A DNA stretch of 64,000 nt from Abelmoschus esculentus. Its lineage: Eukaryota; Streptophyta; Magnoliopsida; Malvales; Malvaceae. Below the pieces are notes generated by a model. That model saw nothing but the letters and a program-made list of their open reading frames with translations, had not been told where the DNA came from and did not search any database. The position numbers and the translations under genes are program-made. How positions within the stretch are numbered: position 1 is the stretch's first letter; each line of letters begins with the position of its first letter. Positions 20,254 to 32,210 of this stretch are shown here, in pieces. Location of the stretch: NCBI GenBank assembly GCA_035048815.1, contig JAUCBN010000011.1, forward strand, positions 22,274,001-22,338,000, written 5' to 3'.

Positions 20254-22253
20254 TGTAATAACCCAAAATTTAAGTTAAAATCCCCAAATTAAGAGTCAAA
20301 ATCCCTAATCCAAACCTTAAAATTTGGGGATTAAAATTCTGAAAATAAGGGACTAAATTGAGAATTTTGAAAACTTAAGGGCCAATTTGGAACAATTCAA
20401 ATTTTGCAAACCCTTGAAGGGTAATTAGACCAATTTTTTCTTAGAAACGTTTTCTTCCTCTGATAACCGAAGAAATAATTGAGAGTTAAAGGTTTCTTTA
20501 ATTCAAGGATTAAATATATGAATGATTGGATTTCCTCTCATCAAGCACAATTATTTGTATCGTTCTCTTGCCTCTGATTTTCCTGTTAACCTTACCTGGG
20601 AGTTTTCTTCGTCTTTGAATCGAAACTGAGGTAAGAAACTTTGAATTTTCCTCGTTTCTTCTTTGATTTATTATAAGTTTAATAGTATTTAGTTCGAATG
20701 GTTATTGGAATCGAATTTGGATCGAAACGAGGCTAAAAAGGGGGTTTTATGCGTTTTTAACCCTGTTTGGTTCGAGGGAAAATTCTGGAAATTTTCCAGA
20801 TTTTCCCGAGAAACAAACAGGGTATAAACCGGCCCAGGAAAACCCGGCCTAGACACGAACCGACTGGCCCAGACCGAACCGGCCCAGACTGCCCAGCCTA
20901 GAACCGGTCCAAGCCTGAACCGACCAGACCCGAACCCAGATCCGACCCGACTGCCCAACCTGACCCGATCTCCAACCCGAACCCGACCCAGATGACATCA
21001 TCACTGACGTCACTGCTGACGTCATCTGCTGACGTCAGCGTTGACCAGTGTTGACGTCAACAGTTGACTTTTTTTGACCCGGGCCCACTTTATGTTTTTC
21101 GACGTCCTGAATCCAATGGCGCTGTCCGTTTTTCGAAATTCGAACCCGAAGTATCATTTTTGGGGGTTTTAAGTTCGATAAGTTGTTTGGAAATTTTCTG
21201 AAAAAGGTTCTGAATCAATTTTTGTTTGCTTCAGGTGTCGAGGATTCCGACCCCGAGCAGATACCTCCTCCTCCTCCTGTACAAGGACCGATACATCCAT
21301 ATTCGGGACCTTCATGTGAGTACGAATTATTCTGTTTAGATTATTTTCGGTAATGTGGCATAGTAGAAAGTCTAACTTGTTTCTGTAAATTGTAGACTCT
21401 ACTCCTGCTCAGCCTGTTGGTAGAGCCGAGTCTAGTAGACGTCAGGGTCTTCGTTGATTCTTCTGATACAGGTGTGTTCTCTCCCGTTCATCCTGTAAAT
21501 TTTTGTTAATCTGTTTATTTGATTCCTGTTAAACCGTATGATCATGCATCATTCTGATTTATCATATCTGTTTCTGTTATCTGTCATGCTTGCCTCCTGT
21601 TAGATAATAAGGCATGAATTCTGATTCTGTATCTGCATATATCATGGCATCTGGGATATTATCTGTGTACGGGGAAGTTAGTAATTTTATCACTTCTGTT
21701 CAGTGGCTCCACCTTCGGATCGTGATACCACTTCTGTTGGTGTGATGGTGTTAGAGTGGTCTGGGGACCAACTCTTCTGAGGTGTTCGGAGATGGGTGCA
21801 TATCATGCATACTCTGTCTGTTCTGCATATTCTATTCTGTTACTCCGTTATCTGTTCTAGAGACACACTAGGCTCCCTAGCTTACACCCTCTCAGATTTC
21901 TGTTTTAGATCTCAGTCTTAGGCTCGGTGCGGTACTTGGAGGTTCCTGATTTATATTCTGATTTAAAGTATGTTTTACAGTTTTCGGATTCCGGACTATT
22001 TTATATTTGAATAATATTTCTGTATATTGAACATTAAATGTTTATGGGTTTTTGTTACATTTATTGTTTATAAATTTATGGGTTGAACGTTATTTTTAAA
22101 ATGTTAATTTTTATTATTATTTTAATTTATTAATTATTCAATAATTATCCGAATATTATATTTTTGGTAAAAACCCTAACGTGCGAAACAAGTTTTCAAG
22201 CTGTAAACCCTAACTTGTAATCTAAGAAATTAGGTTAAATTTTAGGGGTTACA
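20254..22253 (+). repeat. 3' LTR of the Tekay-like gypsy element
   Basis: It is 2,000 bp, TGTAATAACCC to GGGGTTACA. It is shorter than the 5' LTR by net deletions in the CCGAC-rich and TGACGTCA regions. The same GT...AG boundaries are present (for example GT at 20,631 and the CAG at 21,232-21,234). Confidence 0.93.
21005..21066 (+). promoter_or_regulatory. TGACGTCA / TTGAC cluster, 3' LTR copy
   Basis: Perfect TGACGTCA occurs at 21,005, 21,017, 21,030 and 21,052, with TTGACC and TTGACT between and after. The array differs in length from the 5' copy but keeps four perfect palindromes. Confidence 0.6.
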
Positions 22254-22258
22254 TTAAC
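22254..22258. repeat. Target site duplication TTAAC (right)
   Basis: Identical to 3,598-3,602; closes the Tekay-like element. Confidence 0.9.
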
Positions 22259-25167
22259 CATTAGGTTCAAGCATGTCTCGAAATTACTATAAATTATTCA
22301 GTGTCAATTTAAGTAACCCTTTCACACTTTAGCATGCATTATTCGGCGTCTACCCCTTCTCCATGCCTCTATTTATGCCTCCACTTCAAATTAGAGGGTT
22401 TAGGGTTTTAGTTTAAGAGTTTTGGTTAGGATATAGGAAATTAGGGGAGGTGTATTTTTTTGGGTATAGGGTTTAGGATTTAGGGTATAAAAAGAAGGTT
22501 TAATGTTTAAAATTCAAATTTTTAGTAAATTTATAAAGGAAACATAAAAGGAGGCATAAAAAAGAGGTAAGAGATTTTTGTTCCTTTTTAAGAGTTTTAC
22601 TAACCTCAAAACGTACATTTCAAGCTTCAGTGACCTTGCTTGGCTTCCCCGTTTTGATCTACGACATCTTATCCTGAGATGTTAACAGGATGAGTATTAG
22701 TGTACTACTCTTAAGCAATAACAACTCAAATATATATATACATTAGTAGGCCAAAATCATGAATTTACTACTACATCCCATTCGAGAAATAGTTGACCAT
22801 CACGTATTACTTGGTTAATGAATCATGGTATTATATTCTTCCACGATTTTAATTAAGCTAGCTCTAAACATGAGTGAATTCAGTCACGGTAACATATCTA
22901 AACTAAGGATTTCATGAATTAACAACAGAAAAAGAAGTTTCACATCTGATTCCATAATTGAGAACCTTGATTGAAGGACTAGAACAATATATAACTAACA
23001 ACCTTAGCTGGATGATCTAACCATTTTTCGAGTAATGGTAATCAATACCATTGAGACACATAATCTTTTTATTTAGGCAGGGATACCTTAGTACCATACA
23101 AGGGACCTTGGTCCATTACAGGCTGAGCTCAGAAATTTCTATTGACATGCCAATCGAGCTTGGTTATGTATCAACCAAGTTTCTACCATTTCTATAATAG
23201 TGTCCTAATTACTCTATATACTTCACAAGCACTAATATGTCACACACATGATACTATATTAAACATAGTATTAACCAATCCATATCTATGTTCAAACATA
23301 CATAAGCAGAAATTCATACGTACCTTGGACTCTTACCTTATCATATTCATTACTCCAAACACTCGAGGCACTTTTTGCCTTATCAAACAATTAAGTAGGC
23401 CAATTAATATTGCAATGGTGTTTATTTAACAAGACTATGTTACAAAATAAACGAACCAAGTTATTAAAATGTTACACACAATTTCTATAAATAAAATTGA
23501 AATTAAACATATAAAATAGAAATATAAAGATCACAGAAACCAAGGAAAAGAAAAAACAATGAACGATTCTGAAGTTTTAATTGAGGCTTGTGCTATCACA
23601 ATGTCCTTAAAACAGATTCGTCCCCTCCCGGTGTTAGAGTTACTATAGAACGTCTGTCTCCCAGGATACAACGGTAGAATTCAGCAAGGAGAGCAACGCT
23701 ACCTTACTGCAATAGCGAACTTTTACAGAAGCATAACACTATCTGGCTATAGAATATTTTTGTTTTTTTAGTTTGTTGTGTGAGAAAGGGTCCATGGTGG
23801 CCGTAGATGCAACGGATGATGATGTTTTGTGTGTAATTAGTAGTTATTGTTTTGTTGTTTGAAGAAGATGAAGAGGATATTTTCTAAAGAGAACAAAGTG
23901 TTTCTCTGTATTTTTTTTATTATTATTCTATATCAAGTGATTACAGAATGAGCCTTTAAATATGCTAAAATAGAATTTTAATATGATTAAAATTATACTT
24001 TATCTCTAATTTTAATAATATTTATTCCTAATTTAAATAAGACTTCTAATAAATCTAAACTACTAATTAGAATAAACTCTAATTATATAATATTAAATAA
24101 AAAACTCTAATTAAATATTAAATAAAAAACTCTAATTAAATATTAAATAAAAACTCTAACACTCTTCGTTAACTTAGACTTCTCCTCCAGCTCTAACACT
24201 TCCTGGATAACTAACATGTTGAGATAGTAACAAGGGTCTCCTTTTATAGTGTTCATGCAGGGGACATGTTTAATTACAAAATTAATCTGTAATTAACAAT
24301 TCTTGAAGAGTTACAATTCACAGAATTCAAAATGGTATTTATCACAGAATTAATCCAAATAAATTGGAGGTTACAACCAACTGAAAGGGTCTGCAACAAG
24401 TGTGGGATGTTCTACTTTTCATCTTATTTTTCCAACATCATGTGTGTTACATTGAGCAACAATTTCTCGTTCATCCATTGAACATTTTGAGTATGTAAAT
24501 ATACAAATTTAATCTACTCTTATTGTAGAGTAATAATACACTTAATCTCAATTAATTTGATTAATGAAACTCACTCAAATTTAAACTCAAATATTCATGT
24601 ACTATACCATTTTTCCAACAGACTATACTTACAATAATCAAAACTAATCTTGATCGTAAATCACAATTCCCTTTTGCTTGCTCTCTCCTTGATCATCCTT
24701 TTTTTTCTCTATTAATAATATCGTAAGTGTATATTAGTTTCCTTTCGATGCTTAAACAAACGATATAATCACACACATATAAAGAGTTAATGTTGGCAGC
24801 CCTATCACACATATGCATACATATAATCTCAAACAATCCTTGCTCAATAATGGATGCAAACAGTCTGTAATTTACCCAATGACACATTGCAATCTCTATC
24901 AAGTCTGTATATAATTAAAATAGTCGTTTTAAAGATTCTACAGGTGCAGGACAACATGACAAACATGCATACATAAACATATGTAACTTCAGAACTGTTT
25001 AGGATGTTTATCACACATTCACAAGAGTATATACATGTTCTTTTTCTATCCAAGTAATAAAAAACAATTCCTATTCTATATGCCAAAACTGTTTCTATAT
25101 CTTTAAAATATCAACTCCAGCAGCAATGATCATTATTTTTCAGTAATTTGTGTCACAAATGTATATA
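22259..25167. other. AT-rich non-coding sequence, no gene recognised
   Basis: No family-level coding similarity is seen on either strand; open frames of 60-95 codons look random. A GGGTTTAGGGTTT-like stretch near 22,397 resembles plant telomere repeat words but is too short to mean more. The part 23,570-24,165 could be a minus-strand LTR remnant (ends CTCTAACA), but I found no partner. Confidence 0.4.
24078..24160. repeat. Three tandem copies of a 25-bp AT-rich unit
   Basis: The unit TCTAATTAAATATTAAATAA plus five more bases is repeated about three times, with a slightly diverged first copy. Confidence 0.7.
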
Positions 25168-25402
25168 TCCATACACAGGGGCAGAGCCAGAAAGTTATTT
25201 AAGGGGTGTCATTTTTTTGAACGATATTTAAAAAGAATTAATTATATATAAAGGAGTGTCAAATTATTTATAAAAGGGAGTCAATTATATATATTATTAA
25301 TTTTTTATATATAAATTATATAGAAAAAATATGATTTTCCAAAAATTTTGTAGTGTCAATAGACGACCCATTCACCAATGTAGCTTCGCCCATGTCCATA
25401 CA
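25168..25402. mobile_element. hAT-type MITE with 8-bp target duplication
   Basis: The element is 25,176-25,394 (219 bp). Its ends are CAGGGGCAGAGCCAG on the left and, read inward from the right, CATGGGCGAAGC, imperfect terminal inverted repeats of hAT type. TCCATACA flanks it on both sides (25,168-25,175 and 25,395-25,402), the 8-bp duplication expected of hAT transposases. No coding sequence, so it needs a transposase in trans. Confidence 0.88.
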
Positions 25403-25499
25403 TCCTACCTAGCATTAAAGCATTTTTATGCGTTCTTGTCCCCTTTCAAGCAATCCTAACAACATTTGTTTATTCTCATAGTATTTTCCGGCTAGAAAA

Positions 25500-26409
25500 A
25501 TATCTTACTTATTCATTTCATGAATCTAACTCTTCTGATATTAGATAAATAGATTTCTCACAAACTTCTCTCCCGAGCTTGAATGCAAGAACAAAGAATG
25601 ACAAAGAATAAGCAAACCTTGATATTTTATTGCATAAAACAAGAAAACAAAGTACAATCTCCTCTCTCAAATACTCGACAACTTTCACCTAAGCCTTAGA
25701 GAATTTAAAACATAATGAAAAACAAAGAAAACTCTAAAGTCTAGGGTGAACTCTCCTCTCTCGCATCCGTCCTTTTCCTTGAGTGGCACCTCCTTTATAT
25801 AAGCTTAAATTAGGGCAACATCAGACTTGGAGAATAAGCAAAGTTGGTTTAGGCGTTTATTTCCTAAAAGGAGTGAATCTCAAACTTTAACTTCTTTCCA
25901 TCTTTACACCACCTTCTCGAACTCCGATTGTCACGCAAAGTGTCTAAAAAATCTAGTTTTTTATGCTCTTCAAATCGATCACCACTTTGACTTTTGGTAT
26001 TATGGAATTCCCTACCTCGACAGGTGATATCTGTTGCCCCGATGAAGGTCTCACTCTGAATCTGCTCAGCTTCCATCAGTAGAAGCTCCCATCTGTGGCT
26101 AGTTCGATCAGGGTCTGCTTCATAGTTCATTGCTCTATTTTCGCCCATTGTCCTTTGTTGTTTTCCAAGCTTCCTTAATGTGCTGCCTCGGTCCTAGGAT
26201 TTGGTCAATGCCTCAGCCCAAAACTGCCTGCAAAATTCACAAAGATACATTAAAGTGTACCTCTTCTATAAATCTCATTCTTATATGTCACAGAGGCAAG
26301 ACATCCAAATATCACACATTAAACTCATGCATTAGTCCAAGTAGGTGTAGATTAAGTAACTATTGTCCATGAAAGGTGTAAAAAGTGATAGTCTTTTGAG
26401 CACTTATCA
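25500..26409 (-). repeat. Diverged LTR-like dispersed repeat, related to 54,714-56,078
   Basis: It shares landmarks with the solo LTR at 54.7-56.1 kb: a TCATGAATCTAACTCT block at 25,518 (compare 55,268), a following GAGCTTGAATGCAA-like block, and a right end CTTTTGAGCACTTATCA (compare CTTTTGAGTACTCATCA). Read on the minus strand it starts TGATAAGTGCTC. The left boundary and target duplication were not found. Confidence 0.5.
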
Positions 26410-26589
26410 ACTATAGTAGTATAGCTTTTCATTCATATCAAAACAATTTCTAAACCAATATGTATGCAATATATTATTAAAAAAAACTTAAAAATTACTA
26501 AAACTAATGTATACTTCTAGGCTTGTAAAATAGTCTAATTACCCAATTATAATCAAAAACATATTTATGCAAACAACCTAGAGACGATT

Positions 26590-27028
26590 CCTATCATGGA
26601 TTTCAATCCTAAAGTTGTGCGGTCACCCTTGGTTTCCTGCATTAGTTATCGGGAAGGATTGAATGTTGTTGATAATCCTTTTACTGGTTCTTTTTTCACT
26701 TGGTGTAATCGAAGGGAAGATGGTCTTTTGTCTAGAAAGCTTGATAGATTTTTAGTCAATCAATGTTGGTTTAATTCATTTCTTAATGCTTCGGTCAAGT
26801 TTCTTGGGCGGATCACTCTAATTTTCATCGGGTGGTAGAGGACTCTTGAAAATTACATATTTTTGGTAATCCTTTATATTGCCTTTTTGTGAAGTTAAAA
26901 AGATTGAAGGGCCCATTAAGGGATTTCAATCGAGAGTATTTTAATGATTTTTCTCATAGATTTTAAGATTTACGGTTGGAACATGAGCATATTCAGAAAA
27001 TGCTTTTCACTTCGTCTTCTATTGATAA
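26590..27028 (+). pseudogene. LINE ORF2 fragment: end of endonuclease domain
   Basis: Encoded words include LNVVDNPFTGSFFTWCNRRE and LSRKLDRFLVNQCWF, typical of the C-terminal half of the plant L1 (APE-type) endonuclease, which nicks target DNA. A decayed linker (KLKRLKGPLRDFNREYF) comes before the gypsy insertion. Stops and frame changes are present. The rest of this LINE lies at 32,732-33,700. Confidence 0.75.
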
Positions 27029-27591
27029 TGTCACGGGCCGCACCACAGGGCCCGAGACAGGCACACTACAGGATGCTACAAATGCCCTCAAAAGCATGTT
27101 GGGCGTCTCAACACCCACTCCAGCACCTCAGGGGCCCAAATCTAAGATCCATCACAATGGAGAGCCCAATTTCGAGTTGGCCCAACACTTGGGGGTTGGT
27201 GAACCTTTTCCACCAGATTTGGCAAGTTTATCACATTGAATCTTATCTTTATCTCTTAATCTTTGTAAATATGGACTATAGCGTAAATTAGGGGATTTAG
27301 GGATAAGGTTGAATCTCAACCATTGATGTACTCTTTTCTTAACCGTTGGATGTAGGGGGCTCTAACTATAAATAGAGGCCTTCCCCCACCTCATTTGATA
27401 TACTTCTTCTTTGAGGAATTAAGAGCATTCACTCAATCTCTCTTGTCTTCTTTATCTTTCAAAGTTCTTTTCATTTCCGCAGAGATCTTAGCACTCTAGC
27501 TTTGATCTGTTTAGGCTTACTTAGGCGTTGCATCGAGCAAGAGCGTCTAAGGTTGCACGTTCCTGAGTAGAAGAGTTCTACAGACGTGACA
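27029..27591 (+). repeat. 5' LTR of the chromovirus gypsy element
   Basis: It runs TGTCACGGGCCGC to GACGTGACA and matches 32,168-32,731. A TATA box TATAAATA is at 27,367. Its first 70 codons form an open frame that is the continuation of pol when read in the 3' LTR. Confidence 0.93.
27367..27374 (+). promoter_or_regulatory. TATA box of the chromovirus LTR
   Basis: TATAAATA followed by GAGGCC, about 220 bp before the LTR end, is a classic LTR core promoter layout. It is conserved at 32,507 in the 3' LTR. Confidence 0.65.
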
Positions 27592-27593
27592 AG

Positions 27594-27607
27594 TGGTATC
27601 AGAGCCA
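27594..27607 (+). other. Primer binding site of the chromovirus element
   Basis: TGGTATCAGAGCCA is a perfect initiator-Met complement two bases after the LTR. Confidence 0.9.
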
Positions 27608-27634
27608 AGTTCCGAACACTAGAGTTCAAGAGAG

Positions 27635-29230
27635 ATGGCAGGACAAAGTGCAGTCGAGGTCTCAGCAACCGATCGTGAGACTCGTGCTACTACTGCTGCA
27701 GGGAAGAAGCGTGAGAGTTCAAGGGACATCATTTCGTCCTTGGACAAGAGGGTCACCAAGATTGAGAATTCAATTGTTGATCTCAAGGTGGCAAGAGACG
27801 AAGCCGATGAGCGCTTCGGGAAGATGGATTCCTTGAAGGATGACATCGCGAAGGACGTTCAAGAGAATCTCGATGGCCTGTACGAGATGTTGAACGATCA
27901 AGACAACTCCATCAAATCTGAGATAGAGAAGATGAAGGAAGAGATGATGAAGGAGATCAAGAAGCTCAATACCGAGCTCCAGATCTACAAGAATGCCATA
28001 GTGAATGGCATGGTGGGAGAAGCAACCATGGTCAAGCCCAGGATCGACGCCCCTAAGTCTAGGTCGTTTAAGGGGACTAGGTCTGCTCAAGAAATTGAGA
28101 ACTTCATGTGGGGACTTGAGACTTACTTCAAGGTGATGGGTATCGAGGGAGATACTGAGAAGGTAACAACTGCTTCCATCTATCTGACTGATGCCGCTCT
28201 GCTGTGGTGGCGACGTAGGTGCTCCGACGAAAATCGTGGAGGCACTACTGTTGGAACATGGGCTGAGTTCCAAGCAGAATTGAAGGAGCAGTTTTACCAT
28301 GTCAATGCCGAGAAAGAAGCAAGATCGAAACTTCGTGGACTGAAACACACTGAAACCCTCCGTGATTATGTCCGTCAATTCAGCGAACTTCAACTTCAAA
28401 TCCCAGATTTTTCTGAGAAGGACGCACTTTTCCAGTTCATGGATGGGTTGAAGCCGTGGGCAAGTACTGAGTTAAAACGAAGAGACGTGAAGAAACTCTC
28501 CAAAGCTATGGCAATTGCAGAATCATTGAAAGAACATAGCGCCAACAGAAGCGAGTCAACCAAACCAAAGTTGAGGTATCAAGCATACCGAAGCCATGTT
28601 ATGGGAGACAAGCAAAGGAATGATGGTAACCCATAGCGCAGAGACTACAAGAAAGGGTCCATGAGGTGTTACGAGTGTGGGGGTAATCACTACAGAAATA
28701 GTTGCCCACAAAGACAACAAAAGGTTGCTGCCATCCAAGAAAAGGAGGAGGAGACCCTTAAGCTTGGCTCCATCTTTAGTTGCATGGAGGTCAAGAAGGG
28801 TTCCAACAAGAAGGGGTTGATGTTTGTAGACATCACCATCGTAGGCCAAAAGTTGAGCTCACTAGTGGACACTGATGCCTCTGAGTTGTTCATGTCTGAA
28901 CAAGTTGCGAGGAAACTTGATCTTCAGGTTGAGAAGATAAGTGGGTTTATTAAAACCGTTAATTCCGTGGAAGCTCCGATTGCAGGGATAGCAAAAGGAG
29001 TAAAACTCGACATTGGGGACTGGTCTGGTAAGGAAAACATCAAGGTGATTCCACTTGATGATTTCGACTTTGTCATTGGCATTAGTTTTCTTGACAAGAT
29101 TAATGCGCTTGTGGCACCGTTTGCCGATTGTCTATGCATATTGGACTCGAAGGGTCAATGCATTGTTCCGGTCAATCGTGAAGCTGGAGTTGGAGCGAAG
29201 ATGATTTCGGCCATCTAATTCAGTAGGAAG
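27635..29230 (+). pseudogene. Chromovirus gag-protease with in-frame stops
   Basis: ATG 27635 starts MAGQSAVEVSATDRE. A long charged coiled-coil region follows (SLDKRVTKIENSIVDLK to about residue 120), then the retrotransposon gag domain (SRSFKGTRSAQEIENFMWGL, LWWRRRCSDEN). A zinc knuckle CYECGGNHYRNSCP is near 28,668. The protease region has LVDTDASELFMSE where a DTGAS-like active site is expected; the Gly is replaced by Asp, so catalysis would probably fail. It is one frame throughout, with stops TAG 28,634 and TAA 29,216. Confidence 0.88.
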
Positions 29231-32210
29231 GTGCACAAGGAGGTACCAACTTATGTTGCAATGTTGGTGACCGAAGAGCCAGCCATGTCGAAGAATGTTC
29301 CAGCAGAAGTGGAACAAGTTTTGGCAGAATTCTATGATATGATTCTTGCCGAGTTGCCAAAGACTCTCCCACCGAAGAGGGAGATCGATCATAAGATTGA
29401 TCTTTTGCCAAACACGGAGCCACCCGCTAGAGCTCCTTACCGAATGGCTCCGCCTGAGCTAGAGGAGTTACGCAGACAATTGAAGGAACTCCTCGATGCT
29501 GGTTATATTCGATCGTTAAAGTCACACTTTGGTGTACTGGTGCTTTTCCAGAAGAAACATGATGGTTCACTTCGGATGTGCATCGATTATCGAGCTTTGA
29601 ATAAGCTCACAGTGAAGAACAAGTACCCGATCCCGCTTATTACAGACTTGTTCGATCAACTTGGCGATGCAAAGTGGTTCACCAAGTTGGATTTACGGTC
29701 TGGATATTGGCAAGTAAGGATTGCAGAAGGAGATGAATCGAAGACTGCTTGTCTTACACGCTACGGTTCGTATGAATTTTTGGTGATGCCATTCGACCTC
29801 ACGAACGCTCCCGCCACCTTCTGCACATTGATGAATAAGGTACTACAACCCTTCCTTGATCAGTTTGTTGTGTAGTTTACCTGGATGATATTGTCATCTA
29901 CAGCAAGAGCCTTGGGGAGCATGTGGAACACTTGAGGTAGGTGTTCAAGCTCTTGCGTGAAAACGAGCTCTATGTCAAAGAAGAAAAATGCTCGTTTGCC
30001 CAGATGGAGGTCCCTTTTCTAGGCCACGTAGTTGGAGGTGGTAGAATCCGGATGGATGAGGCCAAAATACGGGCTATCAAAGAATGGGAGCCACCAACTA
30101 AGGTAACCGAGTTGCGTTCTTTCTTGGGGCTTGCCAATTTCTACCGGAAATTTGTCCAAGGCTATTTCAATATTGCCTCACCCTTGACCGAGCTTTTGAA
30201 GAAAGACAAGGCGTGGGATTGGAGCAATGAGTGTCAGATAGCCTTTGAAAGACTGAAGAAGGCCATGGCGAGTGAGCCAGTTTTGGTGTTGCCAGATTAC
30301 ACCAAGCCTTTTGAAATATACACCGATACGTCCGATGTTGCCATTGGTGGGGTCCTTATGCAAGAAGGATATCCGGTTGCATATGAAAGCAGGAAGCTCA
30401 ATGAGACCGAGAGGAGACACACGGTCCATGAGAAGGAAATGACAGCAGTAGTGCATTGTTTGCGCACTTGGCGACATCACATTCTTGGGTCCAGGTTTGT
30501 GGTTTACACTGATAATGTTGCCAACAGTTATTTTCTCACCCAAAACAAATTGTCTCCGAAGCAGGCACGTTGGCAAGAGTTTCTTGCAGAGTTTGACTTT
30601 TCCATGGAGTACAAACCAGGAAAAGTGAACACCGTTGTTGATTCCTTAAGCCGAAGGTACACCATCGAGACAGTAAGTTTGCCAAAGGGACATTTGTTCA
30701 AGCGCATCAAAGAGGGATTGTCGCATGATCCAACAGCCAAAATGTTGATTGACTATACCAAAGAAGGGAAAACCAGGAGATTTTGGCTCGAGGGAGACAT
30801 GCTTTACACCCGAGGACATCGCCTCTACGTGCCTCAATTTGGAGAATTGCGTAAGGAGCTCATGAAGGAATGCCATGATTCCAAATGGGCTGGTCATCCG
30901 GGGATGAACCGAACGATGGCACTGATTACCGAACACTACTACTGGCCACGCATGGGCGAGGATGTTGAAGCCTATGTGAGGACTTGTCTTGTATGCCAGC
31001 AAGACAAGATTGAAATGAAGAAACCCGCGGGATTGTTGTAACCTTTGCCAATTCCCGAGAGACCATGGGAAAGTGTTTATATGGATTTTATTGTCGGTTT
31101 TCCCACTACTGATGGATTGTCAAACATTATGGTTGTTGTTGATAGGTTTTCGAAGTATACGGTATTTATTCATCATCAAAGGTCTGTCCAGCCAAGGAGG
31201 CTGCTCGTCTTTTCCTCATGCATGTTGTGAAGTATTTTGGGGTGCCAAAGACGATTATCAGTGACCGAGATACGCGGTTCACTGGGAAGTTTTGGACGGA
31301 GTTGTTTAAACTCTTAAGATCGAGTTTGAACTTTTCAACAAGTGTCCATCCACAGACCGACGGGCAAACCGAGCGAGTGAATGCACTTTTGGAGATCTAC
31401 TTGAGGCACTATATGAGTGCCACACAACGCGACTGGCCGAAGCTGTTAGATGTGGCTCAGTTTTCTTACAACTTACAGCGGAGCGAGGCGATAAACCAGA
31501 GTCTGTTCGAGATTGTTAATGGGCAACAATCGTTTACACCCAGCACGGTTGGCACTAAGTATGAGGGGCCTAATCCAGCAGCTCACGAATTTGCCAAGGA
31601 GTGGCAAGATCATTAGGACTTAGCCCAAGCTTGTTTGCACAAGGCGGGGAAAAGGACCAAGAAGTGGGCCAACACAAAACGGAGGGACGTGAATTTCCAA
31701 GTCGGGGATCTAGTCCTTGCCAAGTTGACTGGGATTTTGCGCAACCCAACAGTACACAAAGGGCTTGTGCAAAGATATGAGGGTCCTTTCAAAGTTTTGA
31801 AGCGGGTAGGCACCATGGCCTACAGGATCGAGTTGCCTTCGACCATCCGAGCTCATCCAGTTTTCCATGTCAGTTTGCTCAAGCCATACCACCAGGATGA
31901 GTTTGATCTGGATCGAGGCAAGTCACAACGAGCGCCAGTCGGAGTAAAGGTCTCCTACGATAATGAGGTACGAGACATCCAAGCAGAAAGAGTCGTTCGT
32001 AAGTCAGGACACCGACCAAGACACGAGTATTTTGTTCTTTGGAAGGGACTTCCTGACAGCGAAGGTAGTTGGGAGCTTGCCGAGGATCTTTGGCAGTTCA
32101 AAGACCAGATGGAAAAGTATCATTCCAGTCGAGTGATGAGGGCATCACTAGTTTCAGTAGGGGAGAATGTCACAGGCCGCACCACAGGGCCCGAGACAGG
32201 CACACTATAG
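29231..32210 (+). pseudogene. Chromovirus pol: RT, RNase H, integrase, chromodomain; multiple lesions
   Basis: RT begins with PPARAPYRMAPPELEELRRQ and MCIDYRALNKLTVKNKYPIP. The catalytic YLDDIVIYS near 29,878 is reached only after a one-base frame change. A stop TAG at 29,938 follows. RNase H: IYTDTSDVAIGGVLMQ. Integrase finger: HPGMNRTM through CLVCQQDK. TAA at 31,039, a frame change near 31,200, then integrase core text (ISDRDTRFTGKFW, HPQTDGQTERV) and TAG at 31,614. The tail has FHVSLLKPYHQDEF and a chromodomain (VLWKGLPDSEGSW). The frame passes the LTR boundary and stops at 32,208. Confidence 0.9.
32157..32167 (+). other. Polypurine tract of the chromovirus element
   Basis: GTAGGGGAGAA directly precedes the 3' LTR, within the pol frame. 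Confidence 0.75.

Larger units (their letters stand above)
3603..22253 (+). mobile_element. Tekay/Del-like Ty3/gypsy retrotransposon, split by a copia insertion
   Basis: The element has long direct LTRs (2,075 and 2,000 bp) starting TGTAA and ending TTACA. Inside are an initiator-Met-type primer site, a gag-pol frame, a polypurine tract and a perfect 5-bp target duplication. Without the 9.6-kb copia insert it is about 9.0 kb. Domain order is gag, protease, RT, RNase H, integrase and a C-terminal chromodomain-like tail (LWRNRGRDEATWE), as in the Tekay/Del chromoviruses. At least eight in-frame stops in gag make the copy defective. The clade name is inferred from the tail sequence. Confidence 0.9.

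Noticed and set aside
22395..22430. Interstitial telomere-like GGGTTTAGGGTTT
   Set aside because: Only about two imperfect units in AT-rich DNA; not an array.
23570..24165. Possible minus-strand LTR ending CTCTAACA
   Set aside because: A TG/CA pair and AT-rich body were seen, but no partner LTR, target duplication, primer site or polypurine tract was found.
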